Shown: positions 32,533-44,889 of the stretch, in pieces
Position numbering within the stretch: position 1 is the stretch's first letter
How the letters are laid out: each line of letters starts with the position of its first letter
Assembly: GCA_031835245.1 (NCBI GenBank)
Contig: JAVKOQ010000012.1
Location: 198,501 to 262,500 of the forward strand
Direction: 5' to 3'
DNA from: Balamuthia mandrillaris
Taxonomy: Eukaryota; Discosea; Longamoebia; Balamuthiidae
DNA length: 64,000 nucleotides
Notes under the pieces: generated by a model
What the model saw: only the letters and a program-made list of their open reading frames with translations
Database searches by the model: none
What the model was told of the DNA's origin: nothing
Position numbers and translations under genes: made by a program

Positions 32533-34181
32533 CTGCTTGTTGAAACCGCCTGAAACTGCTTGAAATGGTTTCGCTGTAGCTGAGATTTTTGCTGTTCATC
32601 GATTAGCGCCTTCAGTAATGGACAGCGGAATGTAAAGAGAAACAAGTAAAACACACCCAAGAAGGATTCCGGCTCCAGTCGTAGCAAAAACGCCGTTTCT
32701 GAACCAAAGGATACCACTTATAACTGGCTGTCACCTCTATTGGAAGAACAGCAGGTCAGAAACGGAAACATAGAAACAAGCGAGATGAATATGGACTAAA
32801 AATAAGTACAGGATGACGTTTGTAATGGCTGCGAATGTATACTTTTTGAGGAGGGTTGGCCAAGGCGAGGAAACCTGTTATCGCTGTTACGATAACGCGC
32901 AACTTCTGGGTAGGAGTTCGGAGTGCCACTATGTGTGTGTTAGAAATAAAATAGGACAACAAAAACATGGAGAAACAACAATTGTTGCTAGGTCACCTTT
33001 CTAGATCCTCAAGATATCTTATGAGGTCCTCCATTGTCCGACCAGGTAATATTTTACAAAGGTGGAGGAGGTTAAGCCGTTCAGATCTGGCAGCTATTCC
33101 TGATGATTTCACGGTAGACTCCTCCTCTGGAGAAAATGGAACGTGCAGGATATCCCCTTCTGCTAGTTCCGGATTGTACACTTTCAGCAGGCGAACGAGG
33201 GCAGAAGCCTTCAGATAAGGGCGTTTAGTCAACTGCCCCGGCTCCAAAAAGTACTGTCGGTACTCCTCCTCACTGGTAGATAATGGGGAAAAAAAGCATA
33301 GGAGCTTAAATAAGGATGTACTGGCGTGTCTCTCTTAATAAATACCTCGTTGAAAAGAACGCCTCTTTCAGTTTTGTAGGCCACCACTCAAGTTCTGTCT
33401 TCAATTCGTCCTTCCGCTGTAACTGCAATTACGATGTAATGAGGACTATGTGTGTGTGAGAGAGAGAAAGTGAGAGGAGACGAACTTCCTCTTGTATCCG
33501 TTGTCTAATACAAGAAACCCGCGGAGAAGGAGCAGGACTAGAATTGGCAACAGCAAGAATTTGAAGCATTGCGTCCAGTTGTGTCAGCATAGAAGCGTAC
33601 GGTTGCTATCCAATAGTGACGGTAATGTGTCAGAAGAAGCACAGTTAAGAAATAGCGAAGTCTGGTACCTTGTCTTCCGGTAGAGACAGTGCAGCATTTT
33701 GAGATAACGTCCGTAATAGAGTGTCTTCTCCCATTTGAACAATCTGGCGTGGGTAAAGCTCGTTCAAGTTTCTTTGCAACGCCTCCAGTCTCTGCTTAAA
33801 GAGTTGCCATTCAGGAGTGAAGGTTTGTTTCTCCTCCTCCTCCTCCCCCTGTTGGTTCTTGTTATTGTTGTTGAGTGGGGTGGCGGTTGGAAGCTGCTGG
33901 TCTTGTTCGGGCCGTTTTCGTTTCTTTCCCTCAGGAGCTTTCTGAGCTGTGAAAGGCCTCGTTTGTGGTGTGGGTCCCGCAGCGCTACCGCTCGCGCAGG
34001 CAGCAGTGAGTGTTTGAAGTGATATTGGCGAGGGGAGTGAGCCCTCCGCGTGGTGGAACGTAGCGTAAGGCTGCTCTTTCAGTGAAGTCTCCGGCTTTTG
34101 CAGCAAGGCTTGCAACCGCGCCAGCTGCTTAACTTGTGCTTGTATTTCATAGAGTCTGCCAAAATAGATCAGAAGACGGCA

Positions 34182-34222
<41 letters not shown>

Positions 34223-34365
34223 GTGAGTGAGTGAGTGAGTGAGTGAGAGTGAAAGAGAGAGAAATACGTGGTCAACTGCAGGTTATAAAACGCAATCTGT
34301 GAACCAGGGGCGGCGGGGGCGGCAGCCCTGGGAGGAGTGGATTGCTTTCCCCACTCAGACGTCAT
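32533..34365 (-). CDS. Coiled-coil N-terminal exons of the WD40 gene (inferred join)
   Basis: Exons on minus start at ATG 34365 (MTSEWGKQSTPPRAAAPAAP). After a CT-repeat intron (34152-34266) a long exon (to about 33670) holds a Pro/Thr/Lys-rich linker and a helical segment FKQRLEALQRNLNELYPRQI. Later exons give MLTQLDAMLQILAVANSS, LKTELEWWPTKLKEAFFSTR, PYLKASALVRLLKVYNPELA and TMEDLIRYLEDLE. Taken alone the frame stops at TGA 32993. Using the donor at AAG|GTGACC and an acceptor ACATAG near 32920, the frame instead continues through SYPEVARYRNSDNRFPRLGQ, YKWYPLVQKRRFCYDWSRNP and QLQRNHFKQFQAVSTSR to the 32532 donor and the WD40 exons, always in phase. I therefore favour one gene spanning 28599-34365. 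Two adjacent genes remain possible. Confidence 0.55.
34185..34252 (-). repeat. CT/CTCA microsatellite in intron 1
   Basis: GA then GAGT units on plus (CT on the sense strand) fill the first intron of the coiled-coil gene. Confidence 0.9.
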
Positions 34366-34807
34366 GGCGATGAGTTGCTTGCTGGCTTCCCACCCTTTTC
34401 CCCTCCCCCTTTATCCCTCGCACCCCTTTTTGTTGCAGTTGTTTTTTTGGGTGTGTGTGATGCTTGATTTTTTGGCGGGAAGGCGTGGGTGGTCCTGGCA
34501 GCCTGCGCATTTTGGGAGGAAGTTGTGCAGGGCAGCCCAACAAAAAAAAAAACACATGAGGGGTATTTGGAAAATTCAGCTTCAGCGAAACTCCAACAGC
34601 AGCAGCAGCAAGAAGAAGTGCAAAAGCATGACCTGAGGAGTGCTTGCTACTGCCGCTGCTGCTAAAAACCAACCCAACCCAAACAACAACAGAAACCCTG
34701 AAAGACGAAAAGCACACCACCAACCGCCTTGACTGGGTAGTTGTTGTCAGGGGAGAAAAAAAAAGCAAAACAACAACAATAATAAGCAGCCTACCACCAC
34801 CACCAGC

Positions 34808-35977
34808 ATGCTGTGCTTGAAGGTTCGGTTGGAAGAGGAGGTGCGCAGGTTCTCCGTGCCTCAGGACATTGGCTTCTCGGAGCTTCGCAAGGCCGTTGCC
34901 AACATGTTCTCCGTGGCGCCTGAGCAGAGCCTGGTGCTGCGCTACCTCGACGACGAGCGGGAGGTCTGCACGCTGGGCTCCGACCTGGAGCTGGAGGAGG
35001 CCAAGCGTTTGCTGCCAGTGCTGGGCCTGCCTTTGCGGCTGGAGGTCAGCCTTCGCTCTGCTGCTTCTTCTCAAGTCAGCGCCCCTCAGCAGGAGGAGGA
35101 AGAGGAGGGGCAGGAGCAGCCTCAAGAGAACGAGGAGAGACTAAAAGCACAAGAGATTCCAGAGCCAAACAAGGCACTGGACTCCTCTTTTGTGAAAGGT
35201 TCCCCCCCCCCCCCGCCAGTTGGTTGCCCTTTAAACTAACAAGCGCTTTTCATTATAATAGATGTGACCATCGAGGATGGTGCTCAGGTCTCTGTCGGCT
35301 CCAAGTTCAAGAAAATATGGCGCATAAGAAACTCGGGAAGCCAAGCCTGGCCCGCTGATTGCGTGCTGAAGGTGGTCCACCCTGAGACCATGGACTTGTT
35401 GGGCGGTGGCTCGGGTCAGGTACGCCTTGCCAACGCCGTTCCTCCTGGTCAGGAAATGGACATTGCTGTGCAGCTGGTCGCTGCCTCCAAGCCTGGTTCG
35501 TCCATCCCCCTCCTCCTCACCTTCCCCCTAACAACAACAATTTCCTTGCTTACTCTCCCCCCCCTCCTCCTCTCTTGCGCAATAAAAAAAGGCCGCTATT
35601 GTTGCCATTGGCGGCTGTTCCATGGGGATGAGGCCTTTGGTGCACGCATCTGGTGTGACGTCAATGTAGTTCCTTTGCAAGGCTCCCCTGCTGGTTTGGA
35701 GGTCAGCCAACCCAAACAACAAAAGGAACAGCCCAAGGAACAACCCAAGAAAGAAGAAAAGGAAGTGGCGCAGCAACCGCAAACAGAGGATACCAAGCCC
35801 AGTGACCCCAAGCAACCAGAGCAGGCGCAGGCAGTGACAGCGCCGCCCGCCAAGTGGGCAAAGCAGCTGCAGGTGCTCGCTGAGATGGGCTTCCACCAAA
35901 GCGATACGGTGGTGCCCTTGCTTGATAACTATGACGGCGATGTGCAGCGCACTCTTGAGCACCTCTTGGGCCTTTAA
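34808..35977 (+). CDS. NBR1: NBR1-like PB1-FW-UBA protein
   Basis: NBR1-type proteins are selective autophagy receptors: PB1 oligomerises, the FW (Ig-like) domain binds cargo and UBA binds ubiquitin. Exons 34808-35198, 35262-35493 and 35592-35977 join in phase. Residues 1-85 form a PB1 domain (LKVRLEEEVRRFSVPQDIGF, YLDDEREVCTLGSDLELEEA). The FW domain follows: VGSKFKKIWRIRNSGSQAWP, GQEMDIAVQLVAASKPGRY, HWRLFHGDEAFGARIWCDV. A Gln/Lys/Pro-rich linker leads to a C-terminal UBA (VLAEMGFHQSDTVVPLLDNY). The ZZ zinc finger found between PB1 and FW in animal and plant NBR1 is absent, and the protein is short (about 340 residues). ILRUN is an alternative family, but it has no PB1. Confidence 0.85.
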
Positions 35978-36394
35978 CCGTTTTCAGAAAAGCTCCCAGG
36001 CGGAGGTCTCCCCCCACAGGGCTGGCGGAAGTAGCTGGCCTGCTGTACATATTGATGTATCTATTCTGGCAATGGAGATCACCGCCCTCGATAGGGCTGG
36101 GTTTACCACCATCTTAACCATAAAACCAGTCTTTTGTACCTAGCTGTGTCTGCCCCTTCCTGCATAATACCCCTAGGGGGATTTTTCTTTGCAGCAGCAG
36201 GTGGGGCACGGGGGCAAGGACGGGGTCGCCGCGACCTGACCCCCCACCACCTCCGAAGTTGCCCTCCCAAGCAAACACGGCACAGAAAATTATTTGTTTT
36301 TTTTTGTTTAGTTTATTTCTATAGTTCGAACAACAGCAACAAAGAAAAAACGGGAGAGCAGAGAGCAGCTGCCGACGAAAGCCACAGCAAGAAA

Positions 36395-37364
36395 ATGGAG
36401 GGTAACCATACCAATGCTTCTTCCTCGTGTAGGCGAGCTGCTGTCCTCGCCAACCACCTCGCCACTGGTGCACCCGCCGCCCCTGCCCCCGCATTGAGCA
36501 CCATGGGTGTTGCTGGCACCGCCCAAACCCGTCCGTTCGCCCCAATGAGTGAGTGCAACCTCTCTCTCTCTCTTTTGCTCTTCTCTCGCTCTCTCATCTC
36601 TTGAGTTTTTGATCATTAATTTTCGTTTTTGTAAAGAATCGGACTTCTTTCAGCTGGATGATTTGTTGACGGAGGAGCAACGCAGCATTCGCAAGCGTGT
36701 GAGAGAGTTCATGGAAGTGGAAATAGCTCCACATGTACGTAGTCATGGTTTTGATGAGGTGACGGTTGTTAATCTTCATTTAAATTGTGCACTTGGTTTA
36801 CTATCAGGTGAACGAGTACTATGATAAAGCTGAATTTCCCTACGAACTTGTGCCCAAGTTTAAGAACCTGAACTTGGCTGGCGCCCACATCAAAGGCTAC
36901 GGCTGTCCGGTCCGTGTTTTTATCGCTTTTATTAATTTTTCCTTCAACAAGCCTTGCTAGTGCCTAACAGTCATCATGCTTACATTTGCTGCGTACAGGG
37001 TCTTAGCCATATCGCCTCTGCTATGATGGTTGTGGAAATGTCTCGTGTTGATGCCAGCATGGCCACTTTCTTCATGGTCCATAACTGTTTGGGCATGCTC
37101 TCCATTGACCTCTGCGGCAATGAAGAACAAAAGCAAAGGTAATGAACAAACGCTTGGTTCTCCTCAAAAAAGTCTATCAGTTTACTGACACTTTGCAACA
37201 GGTTTTTGCCGCCTATGGCCCGTATGGAAAAGATAGGCGCCTTTGGTCTTACTGAACCCGACTTTGGAAGTGACGCTAGGTACCCACCAGAATCTTGTTT
37301 CGATGCAAATCGTTGTTTCTTCAGGACTGACAATCTCATCATGCTCTCTCTCTCATTCTCTCAT

Positions 37365-37405
<41 letters not shown>

Positions 37406-38631
37406 TCTCTCGACTCTCCTGTCTTTTTGTCGCAGCTCATTGCAGACAACTGCTAAGCGTGTCTCGGGCGGGTGGATCCTGAACGGAAAGAAGAGGTGGA
37501 TTGGTAACGCGACCTTTGCGGACGTGGTGATCATCTGGGCACGCAACACAGAAACCGATCAGGTCAACGGTTTTATCGTTGAAAAAGGCGCGAAGGGCTA
37601 TTCTGCCACGAAAATTGAGAACAAAATATCTTTGCGAATGGTCCACAAGTGCGTCATTGTGCCCATCATGTCTTCTTCTCTACTCACTTTATTATCACAA
37701 TGTTGACTCAAAACTCTTCTCTTAGCGCTGACATTACGCTGACTGATTGCTTTGTTCCCGACCACAACCGCTTGGGTAATGCTGAATCGTTTACTACAGG
37801 TGTGGCCAGGGTGTTGGCGGTGTCGAGAATCATGGTCGGTAAGTTTCAATTTTAGGGTTACAGTACGCCCCTTCTAGTCTCTTCTCTCCCTTGCATGCGC
37901 TCTTTCCTCTCCCCTCTTTCTCCCTCTCCTCCTCTCTTCTCCTACTCTCGATTTTTTTTTTGTGCGTTCCTTAAACGGACCTATACAGCTTGGCAGCCAG
38001 TGGGCATGGCTATGGGCATCTATGACAATTGCCTCAAGTACTTGAAAGAGAGAGAGCAGTTTGGTGTCCCATTAGCCAGTTTTCAGGTAACCGTTTTTAC
38101 CAACTCATTTGAGTATTGGCTTCTGATCCTCATCACCACACACCAGCTTATTCAAGAGAGGTTAGTTCGTATTCTTGGCAATATCCAGGCCATGGCCCTT
38201 TTAGCTTGGAGGTTAAGCTCTCTCTACGAAGCTGGTAAATTGACTCCAGGGAAAGCCAGTTTAGTAAAGGTTACTTTCCCTTCCGCCCGTACGTTGTTCA
38301 TGGCTCGCCGCTAACAATCATAAACCAAACCAGGCCTGGAATTCGCTGCGTGGAAGAGAATGTGCTCAACTGGGCAGAGAGATTCTTGGTGGTAATGGAA
38401 TTGTTACCGACTTCCATGTGGCGCGTGCCTTTGCTGATATGGAATCCATTTACTCTTATGAGGGCACTTACGATGTTAACACCTTGTACGTAATTTACCA
38501 TTCCACCATTTCCATGCTGTATGCTCCGTTCAGCTGACTAGGGACGCCCAAACAGGATTGCCGGAAGAGAAGCTACCGACATCCCTGCATTCAAAGTACC
38601 AAAGCAAAAGCAGAAAAAGCAGACTGCGTAA
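36395..38631 (+). CDS. ACX4: Short-chain acyl-CoA oxidase/dehydrogenase, ACX4-like
   Basis: FAD enzyme that oxidises short-chain acyl-CoA in peroxisomal beta-oxidation. About ten short exons join in phase from ATG 36395 to TAA 38629-38631. Family landmarks in order: [60 protein letters not shown], the flavin-binding [73 protein letters not shown], and [20 protein letters not shown] with catalytic Glu in [16 protein letters not shown]. This resembles plant ACX4 throughout. The C terminus KKQTA lacks a PTS1, whereas the N terminus contains RAAVLANHL, close to a PTS2. Mitochondrial glutaryl-CoA dehydrogenase is the nearest alternative. Confidence 0.88.
37367..37418 (+). repeat. CT microsatellite in ACX4 intron
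   Basis: A run of CT units on the sense strand, between a donor near 37278 and the acceptor CGCAG near 37436. Confidence 0.9.
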
Positions 38632-38752
38632 ACCCGCGAAGAAGAACTTAATCTGCCCCAAAAACTCTTCATAAATAATACTAAAAATAACACGAGCATC
38701 CATGAATTGGAGCTGTACAATGTAATCAAAAGCACTCGTTTGCAACCTTCTC

Positions 38753-41700
38753 TTACGTCACTGAAGAAGAAGAAACAGTAGAAGAAGGCGACGAAGAAGC
38801 TTTGGTAGAAGTGATAGGAGTGGAAGGTGGAGTAGGAGGAAGAGGACTTCGAGCCTTCAATAAAAATTTTTGGGTGCTGGCAAAATCGACTCGCTGTGGG
38901 ATGCCTCGTATCTTGGGCTTCATGTTTTTGAGATAGGCATTCAGCTTGAAATGCATCGGTTGCTTCTGTCCTTCTGACAAGTCTTTGGAGAGGGCCAACA
39001 GGAACTCATTTGTCAGCCGTTGCTGTGCAGCGCGGAGGGCAGGAGGAAGAGTAAGGGTTGATGAGTGGAGCCCTCCTCCTCTGGTGTGTTGGGCAGCAAT
39101 GTAGAGATGGACATTTAAGGCAAAGCTGTTCGAACGGCTGCGTCGGCGGGTGCTGTGCCTGGCGCTTCCACGCGACGAGCCACCAACGTGGTTTGGTGGT
39201 GGCGTATAGCAGAAACGCAACGCGGGAAGCAACAGGATCTCAGCTCCAACGTGCACACAGTTGTGAAAGAGACTTGGCGTAGGGTCGCTGTAGTGAGACA
39301 CCCGCAACAAAGGTACTGACTGCATTTCGGCAAGCTCCCGCTCCTGACATAACAAAAGCATACGCGGCTGCGCAAATGTTATGACCCGTTCCACTTGGAA
39401 GCCCTGCCGCTTCAGCGTTGCGGAGAGAAACATGGCAAGCACAGCGCCTAGTCCATGCCCTGCGACGTACAGCGAGTAATCCTTGCAAAGTTGGAGCTGG
39501 CACAACTCGCTGTTGGCTATGTCTTGCGTTCGTTGAGAGAGGCCGTAGTAGTCAGAAGGTAAGAAGGCAATTCCATCCTTAGCGATGGCTTCTTTGGTCT
39601 GTTGTATTGTTGGAATAGAGTGTGGCCATTCGCTGTGTGTAGAGGAAGAGGATGTATTTGAAGGTATCTCACCTGAGGAAGTTAGATTCGTGGATGAAGA
39701 GGAGGACAGTGTGCTGCCGTTGCTGTCAATATTCCACAAAGGTGCACAAATGATCAACTTTTGAGCTTTTCTGCGTGGATAACGTACAACAAAGCAACGT
39801 ACACCGTTGATTTGTTCCGTGAAAGTGTAATCTCCTCCATACGTTTCTTTGATGGCGCGGTCTGACCTGTAGCATGTGGCACACATGGTTGCTAAAGTGT
39901 GCAAAAGTCGCCAATCAAAGCAGAGCTCTGCCCCGTTTTTTGTGCTTTCACCAACAGCAATGGTGCTCTCCATATCCCTCCTGCTTGACGTGCTAGTAAT
40001 AAGAGTGTGAGTAATGCGGCTGCTCTTTCCTGGTAGTGATTCATCCAGATTGTCAACGGCATCCTCGCTGGTTGAGTCCTTCCCATCTTCGTAGGTTTGA
40101 CTCCGTTTCGTCTTGCTGTCTTTTTCCTTCTCCTTCTCTTTTTCCCGTGCTAAAGCGCCAGTACCTCGAAGCGATCCTGAGAGAATGGAGTGAATGGTTT
40201 GTCTTCGTGCTTGTTGCATTGCCTTCCGCTTGTTTATCATCTCATGGAAAGGAGACCTGAAGATATTAGCGCGTAGAGCCGAAATCCATTCTTCCATATC
40301 CTTTTCCGAGTCAGCTATCATAACGTAGGCATCGTGGTGGCCTTGAACCGTAACACCGCCAACCATTTTACATGCTGTAATTTGCTGTTTTCCAGGCAGG
40401 TACAATTCGAACTCGTTCTTCTTTTTGGCCTTTCGAACCAACAAGTTGTTCAGTGGAACTATTCCGCACGGACTCTCTGCTCCCCTTGGCGTCATTCCAG
40501 CGCTTGGCTGCAGTTTAATGCATGCATGACATTACGAGAGGCAACACCAAGAAAAAGAGGGGAGGAGGGGAGACGAAAGAGGGACGAACCTCCGAAGGCT
40601 GGTTCTTGTAATAATACAAGCAGTTGTCCGCAAGAACAAACCAGCGCCGCTTTACGGTTTTAATGCGACCACCTTCTTTCATCAGCCATCCACTTTTACC
40701 TGTGGTAGTCCACAAATTGGTGTCCTCTTTCTCCATCTTGATTTGGTTGGATACAATGCTATCATAGATTTGCCCGAGAAACTCTGCGGGTAGATCTCCT
40801 CCTTCACTGATACCGGTGTTGTTGCGAAGGAATTGCTCCTTGGTCATCTTGTTTTTGATGGCGTCATTATGTGCATCCGTATTGAGCATAATGATCGCAA
40901 ACGACAAAAGGTAGGCAGTATCTGGTACACAAAAATTCGGGAGAGGAAAAAAAGGCACAAATAAGCAAAAAAGTCAATTCAGCCTGCACCACAGTAATAC
41001 AGTACCAGTATTAGGGAATACACTATCTGGATTGTCAGCACAGTAGCGGATAGCAAATGCCTCCATAAGCCTGTCGATCTTTTGTGCTTCTCCAGGAAGG
41101 CGAAAGTCGCTTAGGAAGAGCCGAAGACCATCATCTATCCGTAGACCTCGGAAACTGATAGCATCCAGGTAATGTTTCAAAATATCCAAAGTTACAGGAT
41201 CGCTGTAATGTGTATGTGTACCATCAGTTCAGAATGAGTTGGCCTTGTGTTGTAGAATTAGGGAGGAAGAGGGTGTATACATACGGTTCTCCCAAGAAAA
41301 CGCCTATTTGTGTCTTATTGAGCCCTGAAGCGTTGCGAAGAAAGTGCGCAATTTCTTTAGGATCATTAGCACACAATTCCTCTACTATCAGGTATTCTAC
41401 TCCTTTTTTGGGATTTGCATTGAACTTTTCCACAACTTTGAGAAGTCGAGCTTGCTTTTCCTTGTCTTCGGCGTCTTTTCTGCTCATAGATATACATTCA
41501 GTAAGCAACTAAAAAGCAGAGAGGAAGGGGGGGCTTCGTACCTTCTTTTGAGGCCCTCTGCAATGACAGGCTGCATTTCCTCATCAGCAACATCAGAAGG
41601 AGAGACACCTGTCTTATCACATAAGTTGGGGTCAGCGCCTCGATCCATCAATAGTGCTGCCGAGTCTTTAAATCCGTTAAGCACAGCATAGTAGAGCGGG

Positions 41701-44700
41701 GTCTTGCCCTCAAAATCTTGGCAATCTACTTCTGCCTTCTCTTCAAGCAGAAGCTTCACACAAGAGACATGTTCAACGGCATGATGAAGCGGGGTCATGC
41801 CTTGATCATCTGCTGCTTCAACCAATGACCCTCTTTGGATGAGAAGCGATGCACAGCCGTAGTGTCCGTTTAGAACAGCCAAATGGAGGGGGCTGGCTCC
41901 TGTGTTATCGGCACTGTTCAGGTTGGCTTGTAATGCTAGTAGAGCTTTCACGCACTCTGTGTGGCCGTTGAATGCTGCAGATATGTTTGCGTGTTAACAC
42001 TTTCATTCACACACAGCGTCACATAACTTTTTTAGCTTTCATACCTGCGTTATGAAGTGGTGTACCGTCCTCACCGTCTTGACTTTCTACATCAGCGCCA
42101 GCTTGAAGGAGATAGTTAACACATGTCACTTTTCCGGAAAAAGCGGCCTTGTGCAATGGGGTTGCGCCTTCCTCGTCTTGTGTACTCACATCAGCTCCGC
42201 ATTTTATCAACAAATCAACCCTTTTCGCCAACAATTATTGGTATAAATAGAAGGTAAGGTTTAGAGAGGGAGGAAGAGGCCGAAAATGGAACACAAAAAC
42301 AAAGAAAGACACGTACAAAAGTAAATGGCCGAAAAAAGCAGCTTTGTGTAGCGGAGTGGCGCCCTCTTTGTCAGTGATGTTAACGTCCAGGCGTTTGTGC
42401 TTGGTTAAAATCAACGATAAGCACTCGGTGTGTCCATTAATGGCGCAGTAATGCAGTGTAGTTGTGGTATTAGGCTCCAAGGGATCCTGGTTAGCCCCTT
42501 TGTCCAAGAGCAAAGAAACGATTTCTGTATCACCACGGAAGCAAGCGTTGTGCAGAGGGGTATGGTCCGCTTTATCCTTGGCGCGAACGTTGGCTCCTTT
42601 GCTTATCAGGAAGCGAGTGAATTCCACGTTGCCCTTAAAGCAGGTATGGTGTAGAGGAGAAACCTTTCCATCGTCTTGCGCATTGATATTGGCACCAGCC
42701 TCCACCAACGCCATCCCTGCTTCGAGCTTGTTCTTGTAGGCAGCAATGTGAAGAGGGGTCACTCCTTTGTCGTCTTTGACATTCACTTTCGCACCTGTAG
42801 ATATCAAGAATCGTATGGCCTCCGCTTGTCCAGCGTAGGCCGCCATGAAAAGAGGGGTAGAGCCTTCCAGATCAGGACTCTCTAGCTCCGCTTTGTCGTG
42901 CTTCAAAATGCATTCCATAGAGGAGACGTGACCTCGCAGTGCAGCCAGGTGCAATGGGGATACACCCATGTAATCCCTCGTTATCTTGGCTCCATGTTCG
43001 AAGAGCCGCTGCATGGCTTGTGATTGTCCTTCCAGCGCAGCTCTATGCAGGGCCGTTCGCCCTTCTGCATCAACGTTATTTACATTGGCTCCTTCTTTCA
43101 ACAGAAATTCTATACATTGCAAAGCACCATGAGAGGCGGCATGGTGCAAAATAGATGAGCCCTCTTCATCAACACTATTTGGCCCCTCTGCCCGTTTCAG
43201 AGCAGCCTGTAGTTGTTCCAATGCGTCGCTTGAAGCCGCCGCGAACAGTCCCATCGGCGCTAGGTTGGTTGTTCGCGGGGTCCTACCTGCTGATTTTCCT
43301 GTTATGCAATAGTGGCCCAAATTAACGATCAGCCAGTAATAAATAAGAAGACAACATTTGAAAACAGTAGAAAGCAGAGCAACGGTAGGGAAGGAAGAGC
43401 AACAGCCAGAGTAGAGGAAGGTGAAGTAGTAGTACTTGGTGAGGCAAAAATTTGCAAGCTGAACAGCTGAGCAGCATCAGCTCTTCCAGCCCATTGTGTG
43501 TAATCCATGGAAGAGAAGCCCAGATGATCAGCGGCAGCAGGATCAGCCCCCTTCTCCAACAACAATTTGAGTGAGTCTATGCTGCAGCCTCCCCAAGCGG
43601 CGTAGTGGAGAGGCGTGGCTCCGTGCAGGTCCTGCGCGTGGAGCTGAGGTAATGCTATCTGCTCTCCTCCTTCCAATAGAAACCAAAGAGTCTTCTCGAA
43701 CCCTAAAAGGCTGGCAAAGTGGCAGAAGCTCATGCCATGACAATCTCGTAAGCTCCGCAAAGGAGTATCTTTGGTCCGTAGTAGTTGTTCCTGTTGTAGC
43801 AAGCCCAATAAGGCTACGTCCTTCTTATTCATGTCCGCCGGTGGCTCCTTTCGTCCTCGCTCAACATGCTTCTTCAACCTTTTGATTGTTTTTTTACATG
43901 GTTTGGGGGTGCTGCCATCTCCTTCCTTTATCATTACAGTTAACAACATGTCCACTAGCCACTCAAGTGTAGCATGTATATCTGCATGACGGTGCCATTG
44001 CAAGTTAGAACAAGACGACAAACAAGGCCAAAGGAAAAAGAAGGCTAATAAGACGAGAATGAATCGAATGGAGAGAATGGTGCAGGGAAAAAGAAAGGCG
44101 GAATAGAAAGAAACGGCAAGAAGAAATGAAGGCCAACGGAGGGATAGGGTGTACCCTTGTCCATAGGTTTGTCTTCTACGACAATACCCCAAGACATGGG
44201 CAATGGCAGCGGGTTGTTGACAAGCCGCAACCACAGTTGAAACGCGGTGCCATCAGCCATGCGGGAGCAGCTCTCCGTCAAGCGAACGTAGAACAGCAGC
44301 TCGTTGCTGCCAACCACACTGACAACCGGGTAGAGTTCCTCCATGGAAGGCGGAGGCTTGGCTAGTAGAGGCTCCGCCAGTCTCCTCGGGGTTTTGTCTC
44401 TAGTGCCTCGGTGAGGTTTTAAAAGTTTGACCACCGCGTTTTTGCCCTTCTTCTTTGCCAAAATGGCCAGCGCCATGTACAAGTGCAGCCGTTCTCCCGA
44501 GGAAGTGCCCAAGGAGAACAGAATGCCCTGATCCTTGTGATAACGCTCGAAGCGGGCGTCCTCAAGCCGAAGGGCGGAGCCGCTCTCCTCCTGCAGCTGC
44601 ACGCGAAAGCAGGCGCATTGGCCGCGTCGCAAGTAGGCCTGTGGCTGCACCACCCACTCCAAGTTCACCTTTCTTTTTGATTGGCGTTGATTTGTTGCTT

Positions 44701-44889
44701 GGTTAGTTAATAGCTACTGTTTACTACTTTCCTCCGGCCACGATGATTTAATCCATAGCCTTGCAACCAAAAACACAAGGACAACACCCAAACGGTAGTA
44801 GAGAGACGGCCTTACCTTTGTTTTTTCTTGTCCTTATCCACCAGCTCTGGCAAATAGGTCTTGTCAAACTCAGCGCCGCTGCCCTTCAT
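38753..44889 (-). CDS. secG: SecG-like ankyrin-Sec7-PH protein with lipase-like C terminus
   Basis: Predicted Arf GTPase exchange factor. It starts at ATG 44889 (MKGSGAEFDKTYLPELVDKD) and joins in phase to VNLEWVVQPQAYLRRG. A 400-residue N-terminal region precedes at least a dozen ankyrin repeats (about 43700-41550; e.g. GVTPLHIAAYKNKLEAGMAL). The Sec7 domain follows: EKFNANPKKGVEYLIVEELC, ASGLNKTQIGVFLGEP with the glutamic-finger Glu, FRLPGEAQKIDRLMEAFAIR, SFAIIMLNTDAHN. Then comes a cytohesin-type PH domain (KSGWLMKEGGRIKTVKRRWF, ADNCLYYYKN). This order matches Dictyostelium SecG and cytohesins. Unusually, about 400 more residues resemble a class-3 lipase: LYVAGHGLGAVLAMFLSATL at the nucleophile elbow, with Gly where the catalytic Ser belongs, then VSHYSDPTPSLFHNCVHVGA. 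The tail is Ser-rich. Confidence 0.85.
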
